Shown here piece after piece: positions 6,750 through 9,915 of a stretch of 9,915 nucleotides of DNA. The position numbers and the translations under genes were made by a program. Under the pieces are notes generated by a model. The model was not told the DNA's origin, ran no database searches, and saw nothing but the letters and a program-made list of their open reading frames with translations. The DNA comes from an uncultured Clostridia bacterium (GTDB lineage: Bacteria; Bacillota; Clostridia; Oscillospirales; Ruminococcaceae), in assembly GCA_947176675.1 (NCBI GenBank), contig CAMWRN010000068.1, positions 1 to 9,915 on the forward strand, in the 5' to 3' direction. Position 1 is the first letter of the stretch. Each line of letters begins with the position of its first letter.

Positions 6750-6810
6750 TAATCTTTAACCGGATTTTGCCGCGGAGAAATCCCTTGTAAAAAACTGTCT
6801 GCGGAGAAAT

Positions 6811-6814
6811 GAGG
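6811..6814 (+). promoter_or_regulatory. SD deciding the pilB start at 6824
   Basis: GAGG lies 9 bases before ATG 6824. The upstream in-frame ATG at 6809 has GGAG only 2 bases before it, too close for efficient initiation, so 6824 is preferred. GAGG itself overlaps the upstream ATG. Confidence 0.5.
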
Positions 6815-6823
6815 CATTTTGCA

Positions 6824-8518
6824 ATGAAAAATATTCCTATTGGTCAGTATATGGTCAACGAGGGCATTATTACAGAAGAACAGCTTCAGAACGTTCTTGA
6901 TAAAAAGAAGGAGGAAAATATTTCCGGAAAGTATTTCGGAGACTACGTTATCGAGCTGGGATATGTTACCGACGTCGAGTTCGGTAAGGTGCTTGCGAAA
7001 AAGCTCACCGTTCCGTTTATTGACCTTAACGACCCCGAGGAACAGGCAAAGGTCAATGTTGAGGCGGTAAAGAAGATACCCGAGGCTCTTGCCAAAAAGC
7101 ATACGATCATCGCTATCAAGATCACGGGAAAAAGGCTTACCGTTGCTACTCACGACCCCGTAAACTTCTATATTTTCGAGGATATCAAGGTAACGACGGG
7201 TATGGACGTTGTCCCCGTGCTTTCCACAAAGGCGGGTATTACAAAGGCTATCGGAAAATATTATTCCAGCCAGAACACTTCCTCGCTTCTTGAAAGCGTT
7301 GAGAATCAGTTTGATAACAGCGATGCTTTCGGAATAGACGAGGAGTCCGCAGAGCGTATCGACAGCGCGCCTATCGTTAAGCTCGCTACAACTATCGTCG
7401 AGAACTCTTTCCGTGCGGATGCAACGGATATCCATATTGAGCCGTTCAAGACATTTACACGAATCCGTATCCGTGTAAACGGCGATCTTATTGAGCTGAT
7501 GAACATTTCAAATGTTGTTCACAACTCTCTTGTAACGCGTCTCAAGATCATCAGCGGCATGAATATTGCCGAAAAACGTATCCCTCAGGACGGTCGTTTC
7601 ACGCAGGTCGTTGACGGCACAACGCTTGATGTCCGTGTTTCCAATCTGCCGACGGTAAACGGCGAAAAGGTCGTTATCCGTATCCTGTCCACAGGCGACG
7701 TAGGCGTAAGAAAGATTACCGACCTCGGTATGACAGCATATAACTACGAAAGATTTGCTTCAATACTTAAAGTTCCGCAGGGCGTTGTGCTTGTAACGGG
7801 ACCTACCGGTTCCGGTAAGACTACCACTTTGTACGCTGCTTTAGGCGAGATCGCAAAGCCTCACGTTAACGTTATCACCGTTGAGGACCCTGTGGAAAAG
7901 AACATCGAAGGTATTAACCAGTGTCAGGTAAACTCTAAGGCGGGTATGACCTTCGCCGCAGCTCTTCGTTCCATCCTCCGTCAGGACCCGGATATCGTAA
8001 TGATCGGTGAGATGCGTGACCAGGAGACCGCAGAGATCGCTATCCGTGCCGCTATTACGGGTCACTTGGTTCTTTCCACACTGCATACAAACGACGCGGC
8101 TTCAACTATCACACGTCTGGTGGATATGGGAGTTGCGCCGTACATGGTAGCTACTTCCCTTATCGGTATCGTTGCACAGCGTCTGGTTAAAAAGATATGC
8201 ATGGAGTGCAGAACTCCGAGGATTTCCACCGACGAAGAAGACAGACTCATGGGAATCGGTGAGCATATCACAGTCTACGATGCCTGTGGCTGTCCCAAGT
8301 GCAATAACACAGGCTATACGGGACGTACCGCTATACACGAGATCCTGCTCTGTACTCCCGAAATGAGCGCGCTTGTCGCTAACGGCGGCAAGGTGGACGC
8401 TATCTCCAAGCTGGCAAGAGAGCAGGGTACAAAGCTCCTCCGAGACAACGTTTCAGAACTTGTTCAAGAGGGCAAAACAACTATGGATGAACTCGTAAGA
8501 GTTACATATGCTGTTTAA
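6824..8518 (+). CDS. pilB: PilB/GspE-type pilus extension ATPase
   Basis: This cytoplasmic hexameric ATPase powers pilus polymerisation. From ATG 6824 it has 564 residues, typical for PilB (about 560). The N-terminal 70 residues hold two tandem MshEN-like motifs: IGQYMVNEGIITEEQLQNVL (about 6-25) and FGDYVIELGYVTDVEFGKVL (about 38-57), followed by LTVPFIDL. The N2 domain ends at about 190. The motor contains DIHIEP, IRIRVNGDL, Walker A GPTGSGKTTT (326-335), the Asp box VITVEDPVE (350-358), Walker B DPDIVMIGEMRD (388-399) and the His box GHLVLSTLHTND (413-424). A zinc-binding tetracysteine follows (C459xxC462 ... C490xxC493), which is a PilB/GspE trait and absent from PilT. All catalytic motifs are intact. 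The in-frame ATG at 6809 would add five residues. pilT follows 112 bases later with no clear terminator, so the motors are probably co-expressed. Its partner PilC is not in the window. Confidence 0.95.
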   Translation: MKNIPIGQYMVNEGIITEEQLQNVLDKKKEENISGKYFGDYVIELGYVTDVEFGKVLAKKLTVPFIDLNDPEEQAKVNVEAVKKIPEALAKKHTIIAIKITGKRLTVATHDPVNFYIFEDIKVTTGMDVVPVLSTKAGITKAIGKYYSSQNTSSLLESVENQFDNSDAFGIDEESAERIDSAPIVKLATTIVENSFRADATDIHIEPFKTFTRIRIRVNGDLIELMNISNVVHNSLVTRLKIISGMNIAEKRIPQDGRFTQVVDGTTLDVRVSNLPTVNGEKVVIRILSTGDVGVRKITDLGMTAYNYERFASILKVPQGVVLVTGPTGSGKTTTLYAALGEIAKPHVNVITVEDPVEKNIEGINQCQVNSKAGMTFAAALRSILRQDPDIVMIGEMRDQETAEIAIRAAITGHLVLSTLHTNDAASTITRLVDMGVAPYMVATSLIGIVAQRLVKKICMECRTPRISTDEEDRLMGIGEHITVYDACGCPKCNNTGYTGRTAIHEILLCTPEMSALVANGGKVDAISKLAREQGTKLLRDNVSELVQEGKTTMDELVRVTYAV

Positions 8519-8630
8519 AACGGCAAGCCGTGTCCCAAACGGTAAAAGAACGAAAACCCGCCCCGATCGTAAAGCTGCGATCCCTGCGCGCCTACAGGCA
8601 TGCAAATAAATACCGAAAGGAAGCGTACTA

Positions 8631-9734
8631 ATGGATATCGAAAAAAAACCACAGGAAAAAGTCGTTATCAGTATTGACAAAATTCTCGACGAGGCAAGAG
8701 TTCTCGGCTGTTCGGACGTTCACTTCACCACTAAGATCTCTCCCGTTGTAAGACTTCACGGCTCGCTTCGGAAGCTCAGTTCCTACCCCGAAATGACAGA
8801 AGCCGCCATCATGAAGATCTGCGAGCAGATGACAAGCGGACGTAACCTGGAGAACATCAAAAACAAGGTCGACGCCGACTTTTCCTATGTAACAAGGCGC
8901 GGATACCGCCACAGAGTAAACGTATATCATCAGCGCGGCAACACCGCTATCGCTATCCGTCTGCTTAGAAACGATATCCCTACTTTTGAGGATCTTGACC
9001 TTCCTCCCATACTCGGCGAGTTTGCGCTCAGACCCAGAGGTCTTATACTTGTAACCGGCCCTACAGGTTCGGGTAAGTCTACTACCCTTGCGGCTATGAT
9101 CGATTACGTTAACATCAACCGTTCAGCTCATATCATCACAATTGAGGATCCTATCGAGTATGTTCACGAGCACAAACGCTGTATGCTTAATCAGAGAGAA
9201 GTCGGCGATGATGTTGAATCCTTCGCCATGTCCCTGAGAGCCGCACTTCGTGAAGACCCCGATGTTATCCTCGTAGGAGAGATGCGTGACTTCGAGACTA
9301 TCAATGCCGCCGTTACAGCGGCTGAAACCGGACACCTTGTAATGTCCACGCTTCATACCACCTGCGCGTCCGATACCATAAACCGTATCATCGACGTTTT
9401 CCCTGCGCACCAGCAGTCTCAGATCCGTACCCAGCTTGCTACCGTTCTGGTGGGAATTATTGCCCAGACCCTTATTCCCAAGGCTGATGGAACCGGACGT
9501 GTTGCCGCTTTGGAAATACTTAACGCTACCGACGCGATCAAAGCAATGATCCGTGACAATAAGGTGCACCTTATCCAGACCGCTATCCAGACCGGTAAAA
9601 AAGAGGGCATGGTTTGTCTCGATCAGGAGCTTGCACGTCTCGTTAAGGAGGGTGTAATAACCGAAATGCACGCCCGTGAAAAGTCGCTTGACATTAACGA
9701 ACTGGAGCGTTACCTCAAGGCGACAGCACGGTAA
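8631..9734 (+). CDS. pilT: PilT twitching/retraction ATPase
   Basis: At 367 residues this is the usual PilT length. Residues 1-100 form the PAS-like N-terminal domain, with SDVHFTTKISPVVRLHGSL as the family signature. The motor has Walker A GPTGSGKSTT (143-152), the Asp box IITIEDPIEYVH (168-179), Walker B DPDVILVGEMRD (209-220) and the His box GHLVMSTLHT (234-243). AIKAMIRDNK (302-311) corresponds to the AIRNLIR motif required for retraction in PilT. There is no MshEN domain and no tetracysteine, which separates it from PilB. PilT binds the platform and depolymerises the fibre, giving twitching motility or pull on bound surfaces. AAAGGAAG lies about 9 bases before the ATG. The presence of an intact pilT means pili here are probably retractile. 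Confidence 0.95.
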   Translation: MDIEKKPQEKVVISIDKILDEARVLGCSDVHFTTKISPVVRLHGSLRKLSSYPEMTEAAIMKICEQMTSGRNLENIKNKVDADFSYVTRRGYRHRVNVYHQRGNTAIAIRLLRNDIPTFEDLDLPPILGEFALRPRGLILVTGPTGSGKSTTLAAMIDYVNINRSAHIITIEDPIEYVHEHKRCMLNQREVGDDVESFAMSLRAALREDPDVILVGEMRDFETINAAVTAAETGHLVMSTLHTTCASDTINRIIDVFPAHQQSQIRTQLATVLVGIIAQTLIPKADGTGRVAALEILNATDAIKAMIRDNKVHLIQTAIQTGKKEGMVCLDQELARLVKEGVITEMHAREKSLDINELERYLKATAR

Positions 9735-9754
9735 TATAGCTAAAATTTGCAGAC

Positions 9755-9790
9755 TAATGTTGATAATGATTATGCGACATTAACAATTTT
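9755..9790 (+). terminator. Candidate weak terminator after pilT
   Basis: TAATGTTG (9755-9762) pairs with CGACATTA (9775-9782) with one G-U pair. The loop can close further by ATAAT (9763-9767) against ATTAT (9769-9773) with one bulge. ACAATTTT follows. The stem is AT-rich and the U-tract is short, so efficiency would be modest. Confidence 0.4.
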
Positions 9791-9852
9791 CGCTGTTTTG
9801 TACATATTTTGGCTAAAAAATTGACTGATTTCACAAATTCACAAAATCAGAG

Positions 9853-9871
9853 AGAAAAATATCATTTTTCT
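9853..9871. promoter_or_regulatory. Perfect AT-rich palindrome abutting the -35 box
   Basis: AGAAAAAT (9853-9860), spacer ATC, ATTTTTCT (9864-9871) is an 8-bp perfect inverted repeat ending one base before the -35 box. It may be an operator or, with its A- and T-tracts, an UP-like activating element. Confidence 0.4.
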
Positions 9872-9872
9872 A

Positions 9873-9901
9873 TTGACAAATTGGCACTGACGTTATATAA
9901 T
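9873..9901 (+). promoter_or_regulatory. Perfect consensus sigma-A promoter for the gene beyond the right edge
   Basis: TTGACA (9873-9878), a 17-base spacer, TATAAT (9896-9901): both boxes match consensus exactly with optimal spacing. The start would be near 9908. AAGGA at the very end of the window (9911-9915) could be the beginning of an SD, which would give a very short leader. No start codon is visible, so the gene served lies outside. The other 138 bases of this gap (9735-9872) hold the weak hairpin, a tandem TTCACAAA repeat (9830-9845), an inverted repeat CTGATTT/AAATCAG (9825-9850) and no gene. Confidence 0.85.
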
Positions 9902-9915
9902 AATGACAATAAGGA

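Noticed and set aside
8565..8582. Short inverted repeat GATCG/CGATC between pilB and pilT as a terminator
   Set aside because: Only 5 bp with an 8-base loop and no T-run after it; too weak to call.
9123..9671. Minus-strand open frame of 182 codons inside pilT
   Set aside because: Opposite the intact motor domain of PilT, with no domain of its own.
1..9915. A type II secretion or competence pseudopilus locus instead of a pilus
   Set aside because: The presence of PilT with an AIRNLIR-like motif and PilM/PilN/PilO-type genes favours a retractile T4P; competence loci lack PilT, and secretion loci need a secretin that is not seen here.

Overview
The window is a type IV pilus (T4P) assembly locus from what looks like a low-to-mid GC Gram-positive bacterium of the class Clostridia. 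A Ruminococcus-like member of the Oscillospiraceae is my best guess, but this is inference. The basis is the strong AGGAGG-type ribosome binding sites, sigma-A style promoters, a PilM/PilN-type fusion known from clostridial T4P clusters, minor pilins with the G|FTLIE signal, and no outer-membrane secretin gene among the genes seen. Every gene that can be called belongs to the pilus machine; there is no sign of phage, transposase, CRISPR or plasmid functions.

Left block (1-5549, plus strand): a gene cut by the left edge encodes the C-terminal part of a PilM-like actin-fold domain joined to a PilN-like membrane domain. It is followed by pilO, a very large (810 aa) PilX/GspK-like protein with a repetitive beta-rich ectodomain, and two short class III-signal pilin-like proteins (PilV-like, PilW-like). 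The last three are tightly spaced, with SD sequences overlapping the preceding stop codons. A stem-loop separates pilO from the pilX-like gene. A GC-rich palindromic element at 5551-5600 closes the block.

Middle (5617-6633, minus strand): a prepilin peptidase (pilD) faces the pilin operon. It carries the zinc-type CxxC...CxxC domain and the GxGD active-site motif, plus an unusual charged insertion. Upstream of it, a 190-base gap holds a good pilD promoter and a plus-strand promoter whose -10 boxes overlap.

Right block (6824-9734, plus strand): pilB (extension ATPase with a MshEN-like N-terminus) and pilT (retraction ATPase). The final 181 bases contain a weak hairpin after pilT and then a perfect consensus promoter (TTGACA-17-TATAAT) with an AGGA-like SD start at the window edge. 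A strongly expressed gene, plausibly the major pilin or another pilus gene, probably begins just outside.

How the genes work together: PilD processes the pilins. The PilW/PilV/PilX-like proteins probably form the initiating tip complex. PilM-PilN-PilO form the inner-membrane alignment platform. PilB and PilT drive extension and retraction. The platform protein PilC and the major pilin are not in the window. The system is a recognisable T4P rather than a new class. Its least ordinary parts are the oversized PilX-like protein, the matched acidic Pro/Glu/Ala tails on the PilN- and PilO-like proteins, the PilD insertion, and the overlapping promoter architecture.
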